From Corallium rubrum (lineage: Eukaryota; Cnidaria; Anthozoa; Scleralcyonacea; Coralliidae), in NCBI GenBank assembly GCA_964035015.1, contig OZ035998.1:23167479-23231478 (forward strand): a DNA stretch of 64,000 bases. The letters are read 5' to 3'. The stretch's first letter is position 1, and every line of letters starts with the position of its first letter. The notes under the pieces are model-generated. The model saw only the letters and a program-made list of their open reading frames with translations, was not told the origin of the DNA and ran no database searches. Made by a program: the position numbers and the translations under genes. This document shows positions 22,801 to 36,800 of this stretch, piece after piece.

Positions 22801-25800
22801 TCCAATTTTCATTATCGCGAGTACGCCGAAATTCCTTGTATAGGCGGTTCCTCAAACGCATTTCTTTTTGAATATTTGGGTTAATCCATGGTAGTTAATT
22901 GAATCGTAAACGTGTACGCTTAATCGCAACGTGTTTATCAACCACTTCCGTCAGCAAGTTCGCCCATTGGGGCCAAATGTTATCAAAGGGGTAGGCATTA
23001 TCCCATGGGACGTTTCTGAGATCTGTTAGAAAAGATGCCTGGTCAAGTTTCTTAAATGACCTGTACTCGATAATTCGTGCCTTGGGCTTTGGTAGTTTTT
23101 ACTTCCTGACAATGAACACTAAGTCATGATCGCTGATTCCGAGCTGTAATGTACCCCTTGAAGCAAATCGATCAGGGTGTGAAACGAGAATGACGTCCAG
23201 CAAGGTTTTTGTTGAAGCTGTCACTCGAGTTGGTTCTTAGATTTTATTAGACAAACAAAATTGGTCACAAAAATTAGACAAATTCCAATCTGGTCCTTGA
23301 CTATTATCAGTATCCGTTAACATGTTCATGTTCATGTTAAAATCTCCAATAAATAGTATTTCCTTTCGTTTGGAATACATTTGTTCGGCTGCAGCAGAAC
23401 ATGACGAAACAAATTCGGTGATTTTGCATTTGCTTCGTGAACGGACCACAACCCTTAACGTCTAGACATGTTGGATCGCACACACACTAACTATATCAAC
23501 AGCGAGAAGTGAATTTGGTACTGAGCCATCGATCTTGGATTCGGCGATAAACAATACTGACAAAATGTCAAACTGACATTTATTTAATAAATCAAGTACC
23601 TCGCCTATTTTGTTATAAATGCTGTTGATATTAAGGTGGCTCCATACAGTCTCTTGAAAAATGGAAAATACAAGTTTGAGAGTCCAAAACACGTGATTAA
23701 ACAATTCGGAAAAAGAATAAAACTAAATGTTATGCATAGTTAAACAGTCTGACAATCAGAAACTGTTACCAAATAAATAGCAACAGTTGTTGCTATGGCA
23801 ACAATGACGTTTCAAAATGGCTGCCAATTACCCTTCAAACTAATTTAATTCGAAAAAAACTTTGGTGACCCCCCATTTTTTTTTCTTGAAGTATGAGTAA
23901 TCAATAGGCCGATTTTAAAAAAACTTCTGTAGAGCGAAATTTTTTAAAAATTAACAAACATGATTTTTCCGGGAAAAAAATTATTCGTTCTACAGAATTT
24001 TTGTAAAATCGGCCTACTGGTTACTCATACTTCAAGAAAGGTTTTAATAAAAAAAAACTTGAGGGTCACCAAAGTTTTTTCCGAATTAAATTAGTTTGAA
24101 GGGTAATTGGCAGCCATTTTGAAACGTCATTGTTGCCATAGCAACTACTGTTGCTATTTATTTGAGAACAGTTTTTGATTGTCAGACTGTTTATCTATGC
24201 ATAACAATTAGTTTTATTCTTTTCCCGAATTGTTTAATGCACGTGTTTTGAACTCTCAAACTTGTATTTTCCAATTTTCAAGAAACTGTGTGGAGCCAAA
24301 GCGATCTTAAGATTATTGTTGAAGTAGCCGATATATGAATGTTAAACCAGTGAGTGAGTAAAGTCACAGAACTTGCAGTCACTCAGTTGAGTCGTCAGAT
24401 CAGTACTTGTAGAGCTTTGTTCGAAGGACTCGTTAAAAAGGCAATCAGAAAACTGCGGCAGGCTACAAGGATAGCAGTACCATATTCTTTGTGAGAGCTC
24501 TCGGAAAGAGAGAAGCTCTGTTGTGGACATTCCCGTACATTTTAGATGAAACCTTTCGAAACAAGAAGAACATTGAACGCTATCTTGATTTATTCTTGTG
24601 AGTTTAAGACAGCTCACACAACGCGATTTACCAGAGTTTCTATTCGAGTTCGACGACCCCCTCAGTATTAAACATCTCCAGGTAGTTTCAATAGTAATAG
24701 CTGTCTAGTGACACAGGAATTGTTATAGTAGCTTGATCTCTGACCAGAATAACTTCTAGATCGAAAGCGAATATAGCGATTTAAATTTCGAATTTGAATA
24801 TCCTGGATTAGACAGTAGCGACGGTTGTTCTGTTGGTTCCAGCAACTCAGGAAGTTACTATTTGAGTAGTTTACAGACCGAAACCAAGTAAACAAACTGA
24901 AAAATTGCCAGAGAGCATGACCAGCCATCTTGATTTCACATTCAGTCACAATTTCTTATTATAAATGGGGCTTTTTATTATAAATGCAAGCATAACATTA
25001 GTTTTTTATTTATTTAAATCCCAAGTTTTTTTATTAGAAATGCAAGCATAACATTACAAATCTAGACATTTCAAAGTATGCTCCAATTACTGTAAGCCGG
25101 ACACGTGCAGGCTCCTCCTCTCTTCTAAAAACGCATTACTGTAAAACTGGCACTTTTCATGGCTCATATTTTGTAAGAATTGTAAAACTGTGGAATTACG
25201 TACTTAACTCTGCTTCTTCTAACTCCTTTAATACTCTTTCCACCTTCAAAACTTACCTGCATAAAACCTATTTTAATTTAACCATTACTAACTTTAATCC
25301 TGACATATTAAGTTCACAATCATGAACTACAGTTGAATGTATTTTATAACCTTTTTCTATCCCCCCCCCCCCCCCCCCCCATTTTTCTTTTTAATTGTAT
25401 TTGGTGTGTTTTCGTTTTGTTGTTTTGTACTTGTATATGTTTTGTTTTTGTTGTTTGTTTTTTTGTTGGGTTTTTTTATTTATTCTTTTTTCTGTCTTAC
25501 TTTTAATCTTCCTACTCCCATTCTATTATATATTTATTTGTCTACTTTCCTTGTTTCTCCGTTTTAAAACTAGATTTAAGATTAGATGGTGAACATCTTG
25601 CATGGAACTCAGTCCTGTTTGTCCTTTACAAGATTTTGGCATATTATATTTTATTTATAATTCATTTTTATGTCACTTCCTATCAGTCATCTTTCAATTT
25701 TAATTTTTAACATGTATAATTAGCCTGTCTACTTCTTGTCTGTACAAATGTATGTATGTAAATATAAATTTATTTATTGCCAAAATAAAGCTGTTAAAAC

Positions 25801-26621
25801 AATTAATTAATTTTCAACAAAGAACTCCAGTGGGGAGACCATGTACAAACCGCGACAGGGAAGGCAAGCAAAATGTTGAGCCTGATCAAGAGAGTAAGTG
25901 AAAAATCTTTGGATGTACCATCTACACGTTCTCTATATCTTGCTCTGGTACGCTCTCACCTTGGCTACGCAAGTGAGATTTGGTCACCCTACCTTCACAA
26001 GGACACGAAGTCTGTTGAGAAAATCCAACGTAGAGCGTCAAAATATATTTTAAATGACTATGAATCTAACTACAAGGACAGGCTTACTACTTTCCAACTC
26101 CTACCCGTTAACTACTGGCATTAACTGAAGGATCTCTGTACAATGGCAAAGCTACTTCAGGGCTATTACGATTTACCCATATCAGACTACATCAGTACCA
26201 ATTCAGCAATTACTCGAACCTCTACCAGCCTGTCCCTCCAACCTCGTTTAACCAGAAATAACTTCAACAGAATCGTAAATCTTTGGAACTCACTACCTTG
26301 TTCGATTAGACTTTTTTCTTCATTTAACATTTTTAAGTCAAGCACTAATAATTATCTTGTTCAGACTTTTATTACTTCCTTTGATGTAGAGAATGTTTAT
26401 ACTTGGAAATCAATTTGCTCAAAATGTCACAAACATGTCTCACAGCCTATCAAATCATCTGTTCATAGATGTTTTTAACCAAATGCCAAACTATACCTAT
26501 GCATGTAGATGTATTTTAAATTATTATTTTCGGCAGTTTATCTAGTGGGGCCTTGAGCCTGTTATAAACTTGCCTCATTGTATTTTAGCTATAAATTTAT
26601 TTCAATACAATGAAAGTCGAG

Positions 26622-26664
<43 letters not shown>

Positions 26665-27762
26665 ATATGCACGCGCACGGATGTAAATTCAAATCAGGGA
26701 TTCAAATGATCAATGAAGCACGTGCACTGTCGTAAGCAGAAGTTGCGTGTTTCGTTTGCCCACGTAAGGATAAACAACCGTCTTGCTTGCGCGGCTTGAA
26801 AACCAACAGCGAAAATTTTACTTCACGATCAAGTATATCCACGGAAGTTCAAACAATGGTGAAAATTATTCACAGCGTTTATCAAATTCCAATAAAGGAA
26901 GTCTTTAGTTACCACGTCCAAAATCCAGGGGGAAAAAAGTTCAAATCCAGATAAAGCTGTGGATCCCCCCAGTGCACGACTATAGTCGTCACTATCACGT
27001 CACTATGTTTCGGTATAATATATCATTTATAGACCCTTTGCTCGGGCTATTCCACAAAAAATTACCCCTCGGGATGAAATATCCCTCGGGCTTCACACCC
27101 GAGATACTTCATCACTCCGGGTAATTTTTTGTGGAATACCCCTCGCTCCAGGACCGAAGATACTAGATTAGTAAATCAATTCAGCGTCTTTGAAGGTTTG
27201 TATAACATGTCAAATGTATAAACATTATGTATAAACTACGAAATTAAAAATTTAAGATCGCTGAAAAAAAAAAGAAGAAAAAAAAGAAGAAACTTACAGT
27301 TTGAAGATCTTCAATTCTGGTCATAACTCCCAGTGCCATTTCTCTCCTCTCTTGAGTTGTGTCTGGGCAAGGATACATAGTGGCACGAAATCTATGTAAC
27401 GTAAAGCAAAGTTCATTGCAACGAAATACTGATGTTTCAAATGGATCTTTAGAAAGCTAGGATCCCAGCATGTTTTAACAAGTAGCCACCAAGGGCGCCG
27501 CCATTTTGGATTTGATGACGTAAATAGTTGTACTTATTTTTCGGAAACAACGAAACCATTGTCTTTGACAACTATTTTACGTCATCAAATACAAGATAGC
27601 GACGCCCATGAGGCCTATTTGTTCAAACATGCGAGAATCTTTAAAATTCATTACATACAGCCACAAGCAATAAAAAGTACAAACTGGGCCAATCATATAA
27701 TCATCGGTAGTACCTTTTGAAAACTACTACATATACCAAAATTGGTGTATAGGGCTACTCTA

Positions 27763-27856
<94 letters not shown>

Positions 27857-30800
27857 ACTTGTAATAACTAATTCGCCGCAGTGTATGTTCGCGGCGAAGG
27901 ACGACCCTCTCAGGTAGAACTTTGTGTTGCAGAAACGCACTTTCGGCCATTCTTAAATAACGTCCAAGCATTCAAACTGTGAGGCAAGGATCGTATTCGG
28001 AAACACTAAACGACCGAGAATGAGAACCCCTCTTCCGAAGGCGGTGTCAAGTGACGCATTACACTTTACTGTGCATCCCACAAGTTTATCCAAGGAAATA
28101 TATGAAAGGTACACTGTTCTGATTGAGCCGAGTCCAACAGACGTCAGTCTTATACACACTCGCGATCAAGCTCTCGGCAACGGCCTCCGTGGCTCAGTGG
28201 TCAGAGCATTGCACTAGAATCGCAAGGTCGTGGGTTCAATTCCTGCCGGAAGGCCTGTGTAGTTGCATGGAAAATTAGACGAACAACACAAAGTGCCATC
28301 TAGTATAGTAAACTTCCATTAAAAATGACTAAAATCTGTTGTTTGTTGGCCGTTTACTACCCCAAAAGGAAGTCGGGTTGTTTTGTTGGCAGATGTGTGT
28401 ACCCAATTCACGGTACCGAAAAAGATGGCGCTACGCAATGCATTGTGGTTAAATGCACCAACTATTTGAGAAATGTAAACAAACATGGCTGCTTGTCAGC
28501 CGGAATTTTCTACAGTAGCTACACAAAACGATGCCTTTCAGCTGTGTTGTTGGAGGCTGCAACCACAAAAGTTGGTTACACAAAATGCTGAAGTATCACT
28601 CGTTTCCAAAAGAAGAATAAGTGAAGCGGCAGTGGATTAGGGCGGTTGGTTTGCGTCGTTATAAATACTGTACAAGTGGGAACCGGGCGACCGGGTATGC
28701 AGTGCACATTTCCCGGGAGGTCACAAGTATGGGAAGAACAATATCCCCAGTGTTTTCCTAAGAAAGGATTTAAAAACAAAACAAATTTGTGGCCGGTAGA
28801 TATCTCCCATTTGCTAGAGGGAAAATTGTGTCCGGATGAAAAAGAAAGCCAAGAATCCACGTCGGCTGATGCTACTAGCAAGGCTGTAGTTGCTGAAAAT
28901 GAAAGCACTGCAGTCTTGTTGACCACGAAGGAGCCAAATGATGAAACGAAGGTACGAGAAGATGCGAACGATGCTTGTACGTGTAAAAAACAAACTGACC
29001 GCTTACTGGAGCGTATTCAGACTTTGGAGACACAGAGGGAGATGGAGCGATTCGGGGTGAAAAGGTTTATGCTCTCGGATGCTGACATTGGATTTTACAC
29101 TGGTTTGCCAGGCTATATATGGGGTATTTCTTGCATTATATAATTTCTTAAAGCCGAGGGCAGGTTTTCAACTCAACTATTATGGCAATACAACTACAAC
29201 TACTCCGAAACATCCATCATATGTAGTGTCCCGAGGAAGACCACGTAACTTGATTGTATCGATGAATTGTTTATGGCCATGAATACGCTGAGGCTAGGCT
29301 TACTCGAGAAGGACCTTGGTGACAGATTCAACATCTCACAAACAGTGTCTGAAATATTTTCAACCTGGATTGACCGCATGCATGATTGTCTTGGACAGTT
29401 AAATTTTACATCAGACCACAGCACAATAAAGACGTTTTTGCCAAAGTGTTTCAAGCCAAACTATGTTTCTCTCATTATTGACTGTACTAAGCTGTTCATA
29501 GAGAAACCCTAGCTCTCACGTTTTTCAACAATCTGCCACTGGGTCTGAGTACAAGGGACATAACACTGGTAAAGGTTTGCTAGGTTTATCACCTGTAATG
29601 CTTCCAATATTTGTTTCAGATGTGTATCCTGGCAGTAAATCTGATGAGGAGATACTATCTGAATGCGGTGTTTTGCAGCATGCACACAGAGGTGACAGAT
29701 TGGCCGACAAGGGTTTCATTGTGCAACACATTCTTGATGCTTATGGTGTGAGGATGGACGCACCAGAAAAATTGGAAGGAAAGAAACAGTTTAGTGAGGA
29801 GGAAGATGTTCATAACAGAAATAATTCACAAGTTAGTTCTACCTTTACAATATAAGGCGTATTAGGAGATATTTAACAAGAGAAAGTACCGAAACACTTA
29901 TACATGCATTTATAACTAGCAGACATGATTATTGCAATAGCTTGCTTTATGGCTTACCCGAATGCCAAGTCCAGAAGCTACAGAGAGTTATGAATGCTTC
30001 TGCACGACTAATTTTTTGCGCCACAATATTCCGTCACATAACACCTTTACTGCACAAAGCTCGGCCCTTGGCTTTTTCTTCTAATGATCAATGACCTTGC
30101 TGTTCCTGATGCAAACCTATGGAAATATGTCGATGATACAACTGAATCTGAAATCATCCCTAAAGGAGCGGTCAGCAAAACACAAGAATCAGTAGACCAT
30201 ATCAATAACTGGTCTACTTCCAATAATCTTCATCTTAATCTTGACAAATGTAAAGAACTTCAGATCTCTTTTAGTAAACAAAGTAACCATTTCCAACCAC
30301 TAACAATCGGAGAACATTGACTCGAACTTATTACAGAATGCAAATTACTTGGCATGATTATTAGTGATGACCTAAAGTGGAATGGGCATATAGATAACAT
30401 AGTCAGCAGAGCTTCCAAAAGAATTTATTTTCTTGTTCAACTTAAAAGAGCAAAAGTTGAAGTTAATAATCTCGTTAAATTTTATAAAACCTGCATCAGT
30501 TCGCTACTGGAGTATTGCTGTGCAGTTTTTCATGATAGCCTTCCTGACTACCTCCATCTGCGCCTGGAAAGGGTACAAATCAGGTGTATGTCCATTATTT
30601 ATCCCGAAACCACCTATGAAAACGCTCTAGAAAATGCCAGTCTATCCAGCCTGAAACAACGCCGAGGAAAGCTTGTAGCCAAATTATTCACCAACATTAT
30701 AAAAGACCAAGATCATCAACTGAATGTGAATGGCCTGTTGCCGAACAAAAAGCGATCCTGCTATAACTTTCGAAGGAAAAATACATTTACTTTACCTAAA

Positions 30801-33800
30801 TGTCGAACTGATTGCTATAAAAACACTTTTATCCCTGCCAACATTTTTAAGCTTAGCAATTAATCGTATCCTAACGTACACTGAAATTTTTAACTTTTTT
30901 TAAATTTGTAGACTGTACATGCAGTTGAGTAATGTTTTATATATTTAGCAATTATTGTAAAATTGTGTAATTCAACCTGCTGGTTGCAAGGCAATTCAAT
31001 TAAAACGATCTATCTATCGATCTATCTATCTACTGCATGAATTACATTGGCTTCCTGTGCGTGCGCGCATTGAATTTAAGTTGTTATTGATTACGTTCAA
31101 AATTGTACATGGAAAGGCCCCGGAATATTTATGTGATTTATTAAGTATAAGTAAACCGTCTGTTTACAATCTACGCCGCAATAATGATGGATTAATTTTA
31201 GCTACTCCTTCCTGTAAATCTAAGAAGACACTTGGGATCGTGCTTTTATGCTTGCAGCTCCTAAACTTTGGAATTCTCTCCCGACAAACATAAGAGAACT
31301 AGATAACATTACAACTTTTAAAAGTAAGGTTAAGACATTTTCTGCAGAACGTTTTATTAATGTATGATGGATTAGTGCTTGCATGTACATAATTTTAAAT
31401 TGTAGTTCCTTTTATTGATATTACTGTTATTATTATATCTATGTATTTTAATACGCATTTGAATATTTTATAGATATTTGCGCAATATAAATATTAAATA
31501 TTATATTATAGTCCACGTTGAGAGGGGAATAAGAAGAGTCAACGTGTTTAAAATTCTGAATGGAAATATTCCTATCCGTTATGAACAGTTGCTGTCCAAA
31601 CTGTGGAACAGAAGATGTTGGATTACATGGTGAAATGCATAATGCAGAAATATATTTGTATTTCATTCATCCATTCCTGTGTGGGATGACATTATTTTGT
31701 TCTCATAAAACATTATTAAGCAGAGGAAAGTGGATAGCTGAGACCAATGTCTCGGCAGGAATGTGTTACTCACAAATTAAATGAAACAATTCAATAAAAT
31801 TTTAATATTTGATTTTGTAAATAAATAATTGTGACAAAATTTAATCGTGGATTTAAAAATAAATATATTATGTTATTGAAAATGTATATACAAATAAAAT
31901 TAATTAATTGTTGTCAATAATTTACAATTCCGGGCTTTTGGACTGATATGTATTGTAATTTGTTGTAAATAATACGGATATGCATGTATTGTAATAATTA
32001 TTTTTTAAATGAAATCAATCTCGTTCCCAGAGCCTATATACGTTCCCCACCCGGGAAACGAGACTCTGGGATAATCCGTTTCACATCGATATTTCATTGG
32101 CTGATGAACACAGTGCACTCTATATAACTCTTCTTCCGGATAACAAGAATCCTGTGGTGGCGTGAACGGATTATCAAAGAGCCTCTCGTTTCCCGCCCGC
32201 TGGGTAAGGGGAACGTGGGCTCTGGGAACGAGATTGAGATGAAATTTAACACATTTTAAATGCATGTTGAACTGTATATTGTAACTGATTATAATATTGT
32301 TATTAAATTCTGATAATGCAAACCATTGTGAAATTTCTTCGTTACCTCCACCTCAGGTTATGTTTTTAAAAAAAAAGATGCTTGATTCCAATGATTATCC
32401 TTATATTATGCAAATCTTTATTATTCACAAACCAGCTGAATTAACAAAAACAATGGACTTGACAGTTTCATTCTTTATAGAAAAGAGCTTGCGTGGACCG
32501 TTGCATAAACATTATTGGTATGTTTGCAATCAAGCATTTTATTTGTAGATGTGAACATTTGGTGAGCTTATAAGCTCTTCTGGTTAGTGGAATAGCTTGC
32601 CTGCCATAAACATCCCCTACTACAGCAGCAATAATAGAACCATATTCATTAATCTAGATAAAAACTACTTCCATGCATGATTTGGCTATTTGATTAGCTC
32701 TCTGTCTAAAAGGAAGCAGACTTTCAAAATCTGGTACTTTTCCAACAAGATTATCTTGGGAGTTTTTGAGCATGGTCATTGCTAACATAAGGAATATTTT
32801 CAATCTTTGTCATTTCTGGGGACTGCATTGCAGACATGCATAGAAATGTTAATGAAATGTTCATTCTTGACAATTAAGAAGTATTTGGAGGTTTCACTTT
32901 CCGGAATTATGACTGTAGTATGCAAACGCGTGCGTTTGCGCATCCCAGTTGTAACTGAATCTGGGTTATATGAGCACCAGTTATGGATGACAATGGTTCA
33001 GCATTCCCTTCGGCTCGAGTTCTTATTTCCAAGAGCAAAACCCTGAAAGAATGTGCATCTTCTTTGTTTATACCTCCATAAGCGTTTTGCGTGTTTCTCC
33101 TTGAAATACCCTATCAAGTGAAGCTCCAAAGTTTTTACCGTAATTTAAACCCACATTCTTTTAAGGCCACATTCTTTTGCTGTTGCACCACTTTCTTTTG
33201 CAAAACTTTCTGCTGCTTTATCTTCATATTTCAATCCTCTTTCAAAGTTTCTGAAGTGTTTTTTTTTGGCTCTTGTTTTTCTTGTATTATACACTTCCCA
33301 TCATGCCAACGATAGCTGGTGCTTTGGATCCAGTAATTTTTTTTCCCAATTCTGTCATTAAACTTCTCTGGTTAGCAGGTGCTTGGTTTCCTGTAGCTTC
33401 CACGGCTGTATCTGCAGTACATTGTTCTTGACCCTTTTTTAGGTTTGATCTTAATATGTGGACAACACTTTCTGGACATTAAGAAATAGCAAGACCATCA
33501 CATAGTTAAGAAACACGTTTATCATCAATATTTGGTTCTCCTCTAGGCCTGGAAGTATACGTAGAACTGACTTCAACAGGCAATTTTCTTTTCCTACCTC
33601 CCATTTCATCTCTAGTTGCAATATGCTTTTCAAACACTATATCTTGAATAGGCTTTTGTTTCAACAGTTCTTTTTCTGGATCTTATAACCTGAGCGATGG
33701 CAAACCCCATTTTTGTCTAATTTCTGCGCAACTGATAGGCTTCTGAAGCTCTTTCACTGAAGACATTGTTGCCTCTGCCAATTTATAGGCCAAAGCTGCT

Positions 33801-36800
33801 ACCTGTTTACAATACCCACGCTTTCCTGCAGCACATTAGAAGTCTTTTCCAGCTAGTATTTGTCCAGTTGTTTTGTCAAAAACAACACAGCACTTGTACA
33901 TTTCATCTCCATTCGCTTGCTTCATTGCTGGCCTCGTAAAACCCCGAAGTAAAAAGATGTTGGTTTGATTTTTAAAAATATTTATTTCTAGCTTTTCTCC
34001 TGATGTCTCAAATTTCTGGGTTTGGGAAAATGAATATCCATCCCTCCATTAGATGCCGTTTTCCTTCCGCTTTTTCAAAGTAGTTCTCAACAACGGAGTG
34101 CGTAATCGTAGGAATACCGTCGCGAGATGTTGTCCAGTGTTCTTTATCTACTGTAATACCTTCGAGAATGTTTCCAATATTTTTTTGTTCATTGCTGAGA
34201 CTTTCTTTCCTTTTTGTATCGTACACTTTTCTATCAGGATCTTTCAAAAATTTGCTATCCCAACCATTTGCAATATATAAGTTGATTCTGGTACGGAGAA
34301 AGCAAGGAATCATGTTTAAATTTAAAGTTTTAATTTGAAATGTCAAGAAAATTTGCCACCGTCAATCATAAACCACAACTAAACTTACTTTTCTCTCAGT
34401 TCTTCGATTTTAAGTCCACTCAAATGGCGACATCATCTGCATTTTAACCACAATATAGCTTCATGTTTTGCTAATTTTTCAATATTTTTATTTAATTTAG
34501 CGCCAGGAATATCGTTTTCACTTAGGACTACTTCGCAAGTTTTTTCCGCTGCCATCGTTTTTCCATTGTGCATAACTTGTATATTTAACCACAATGCATT
34601 GCGTAGCGCCATCTTTTTCGGTACCGTGAATTGGCCTTTAAACGGATTTTAAAGTTCGAATCAGTCGTGTAAAGTATACTTGACGATTGACGAAGTGACG
34701 AGTTGATAAAGCAAACCCAATCAACTATGGAGCGTGAATAAAAGATCTGAACTATCAGGTAACTCGATCGTGAGCATAGACCAACACCGCTGCCAAACGT
34801 TTGCGCATGTGTGAATTTGCTAGAGTAAACATTGCAAGAGAATGAGAAATAGCCGTGGCAACAACAACCAAACAGTGAAGACTAAGTAAGACTCGACTAT
34901 TCATTTGTGTTTTTAAAAAAGGGGCATGAAAATTACGAATGGGGCATTTCAGAATATGTTACAATATTGGCAAAGAAGCCGTGCACAAATTACCTACCTT
35001 AACGTTTTGGTGGCGGTGGTATGCTTGTAATTTTAACTTTTTTGTAAAGCTTTCGGACCAGTCTAAATATTATATTTCAGTGATTTCCTACTCTTTTTTT
35101 TTTTTGGAATACGAGCTCGGACGTCGCGCAGGCGCAAAACGTTTGGCAGTGGTGTTGCATTTATAGATCACCCTGTCCTTCCTGATTACTACCTTGAAAG
35201 AAAAAGGCCATTTTACTTACCCATCACAAATCTTCTTCACTCTTGACTTAAGCTGCTCTCCTTGGAAGAACACAATGAAAACACATTTGTGAATGACAAA
35301 ACCAGTCACTGGGTCTTCCAAAGGCGTTTCAATTTCGGCTTGTTTGAAGAAAACATTTCCGCGGCAAGCTCTCCACAGCAGACGCTCAAAAGAAGGCACC
35401 CTTTCTCGGTCAATTACTCCAGTCACAAACCTACAGTAAAGAATTAGGGCGATGTTACACTATGCAACTATTTGTGCAACTTGACTCGCAAAGGCTTACA
35501 GTGCCTATTTAAGACAGTGCTCATGCAGTCTTATTTGAAAGAACGCTTAAAATAACAGGGTATAACGACTTTTGTAGTTTTTCGTTTCCTTTCTTGGTTG
35601 TTCAAGATAAGGCCAACATGACAAGAAAAATAATTGTTAAATATTTTACTTTTATTTATCATTCCTAAGGTACATCTATATAGTTTTTTGTTACAATGTC
35701 AGAGACACACATGTTCATATGTTTAAGTTGGGGTTTTTTTGGCAAGTTCGTTCTTGAGAATTTTAATTATTTTAATTTAATATTTGTTAGTTTTGATAGA
35801 GATATAATACTTGTAAGTTTGTATTGTTATAATAAAATTGCTTGACTAAACCAAGACGTTCTATTTTAAATAAATAACTCCATTAACAGAAAATCGGTTA
35901 CAGATGGTTTTAGAAATTTGGAAAATTAAATAAGCCCCCTCCCTCTATTAAGCCCCCTCCCTCTAATTATTAAGCCCCCTCCCTCTATTAAGCCCCCTCC
36001 CTCTAATAATTAAGCCCCCTCCCTCTATTAAGCCCCCTCCCTCTATTAAGCCCCCTCCCTCTAATTATTAAGCCCCCTCCCTCTATTAAGCCCCCTCCCT
36101 CTATTAAGCCCCCTCCCTCTATTAAGCCCCCTCCCTCTAATTATTAAGCCCCCTCCCTCTATTAGGCCCCCTCCCTCTATAAGCCCCCTCCCTCTAATAA
36201 GCCCCCTCTCTTGATGGTCCAAAATTAATAAGCCCCCCGGAGGGGGGGGGGGCTTAATAGAGGAAATACGGTAAGCCATTTACATATTGGCGTTTTGCAG
36301 GAAGTGAGAGAATGTGAGGTGTCGATCGCCTTAGAAAGTGAGGTTGAGATAAAGTGAGGTGAGAAAATGATCGAAACAAGGAAAGAAGAAATGAGCAAAT
36401 ATTGGCATTGAGCAAATATTGGCATTGAGAGACGGGTTACGTTTACAAATTAAAAGACTTTCTCTGACAAGAAGTTTAGAGGGGAAAGAGCGTGAAGATA
36501 AAATAGTGAAATCATCGGATGAAAGAGAATGACCAGTGTCACATGTGTGATAAGACACTGGTAGGAGAGGGTTTGACACGCTTCTTACCAGTAAGAGCAG
36601 AGACACCGAAGTTATCAGAGATTCGTGTGTGGAGAAGTCGGGATGTTTGTTCTTCGTTGTTGAGGTATTTCAGGTTGTTTGATACGCAAACTACACATCT
36701 TGACGTCACACATGGATAATGACTTGCCAGAGAAGGCTTTCTATCGTTACTATATTATTTCTATTAATGCGAAGGAAGCATACCAAACATGTAGAATTTT

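Larger units (their letters stand above)
20041..24660 (-). pseudogene. Near full-length CR1-like LINE with PHD-finger ORF1, dead and twice interrupted
   Basis: Read on the minus strand from the right: ORF1 region (24617-24342) with a PHD-like C4HC3 finger ([24 protein letters not shown]); AP endonuclease pieces (23704-23237) including [11 protein letters not shown]; reverse transcriptase from about 22680 ([44 protein letters not shown]) to LRLYADDTT at 20806-20823; and the C-terminal tail to 20041 ([12 protein letters not shown]). Frameshifts and stops are frequent. A foldback element splits the 5' part (about 23632-24295) and a TTAA-flanked element (20853-21831) splits the RT between motifs. 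Confidence 0.9.
28531..31600 (+). pseudogene. THAP-domain DDE transposase (interrupted)
   Basis: Starts [15 protein letters not shown] with the THAP C-x4-C, then KYHSFPKEE, a TAA, and [12 protein letters not shown]. After a frameshift the paired C-x2-H appears as VCSAHF. The coding frame continues through [17 protein letters not shown] (coiled coil) and [27 protein letters not shown], an HTH stretch [20 protein letters not shown], then the catalytic landmarks [14 protein letters not shown] (first Asp, near 29480), [14 protein letters not shown] (second Asp, near 29615) and, beyond the LINE insertion, [15 protein letters not shown] (Glu, 31511-31555). Several stops and frameshifts make it dead. 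Confidence 0.82.
28403..34634. mobile_element. 6.2-kb THAP/DDE plus SWIM/YqaJ-type DNA transposon (ISL2EU-like), containing nested LINEs
   Basis: 28403-28454 and 34583-34634 are perfect 52-bp inverted repeats (within them AAAGATGGCGCTACGC). Inside lie a plus-strand THAP-finger transposase (28531-31600, broken) and a minus-strand gene with SAP-like and SWIM-like segments (34555 to about 32560). The pairing of a THAP/DDE_4-type transposase with a YqaJ-type nuclease gene is known from ISL2EU-type elements; that assignment is by recollection of protein features. A two-level LINE insertion (29841-31510) and a hairpin MITE (32020-32232) interrupt it. Confidence 0.8.

Noticed and set aside
25337..25592. 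Phe/Leu-rich frames resembling membrane proteins
   Set aside because: T- and C-rich LINE 3' UTR; no start context or family likeness.
29638..29680. Third hammerhead candidate at CTGATGAGG
   Set aside because: Lies in transposase coding sequence; no GAAA with a pairing stem II follows.
31560..31784. 74-codon frame following the transposase Glu motif
   Set aside because: It is in another frame than HVERGIRR, with no recognised motif; a CPNC-like pair alone is not enough.
36061..36279. Gly/Arg-rich repeat protein on the minus strand
   Set aside because: Translation of the 18/22-bp G-rich minisatellite.
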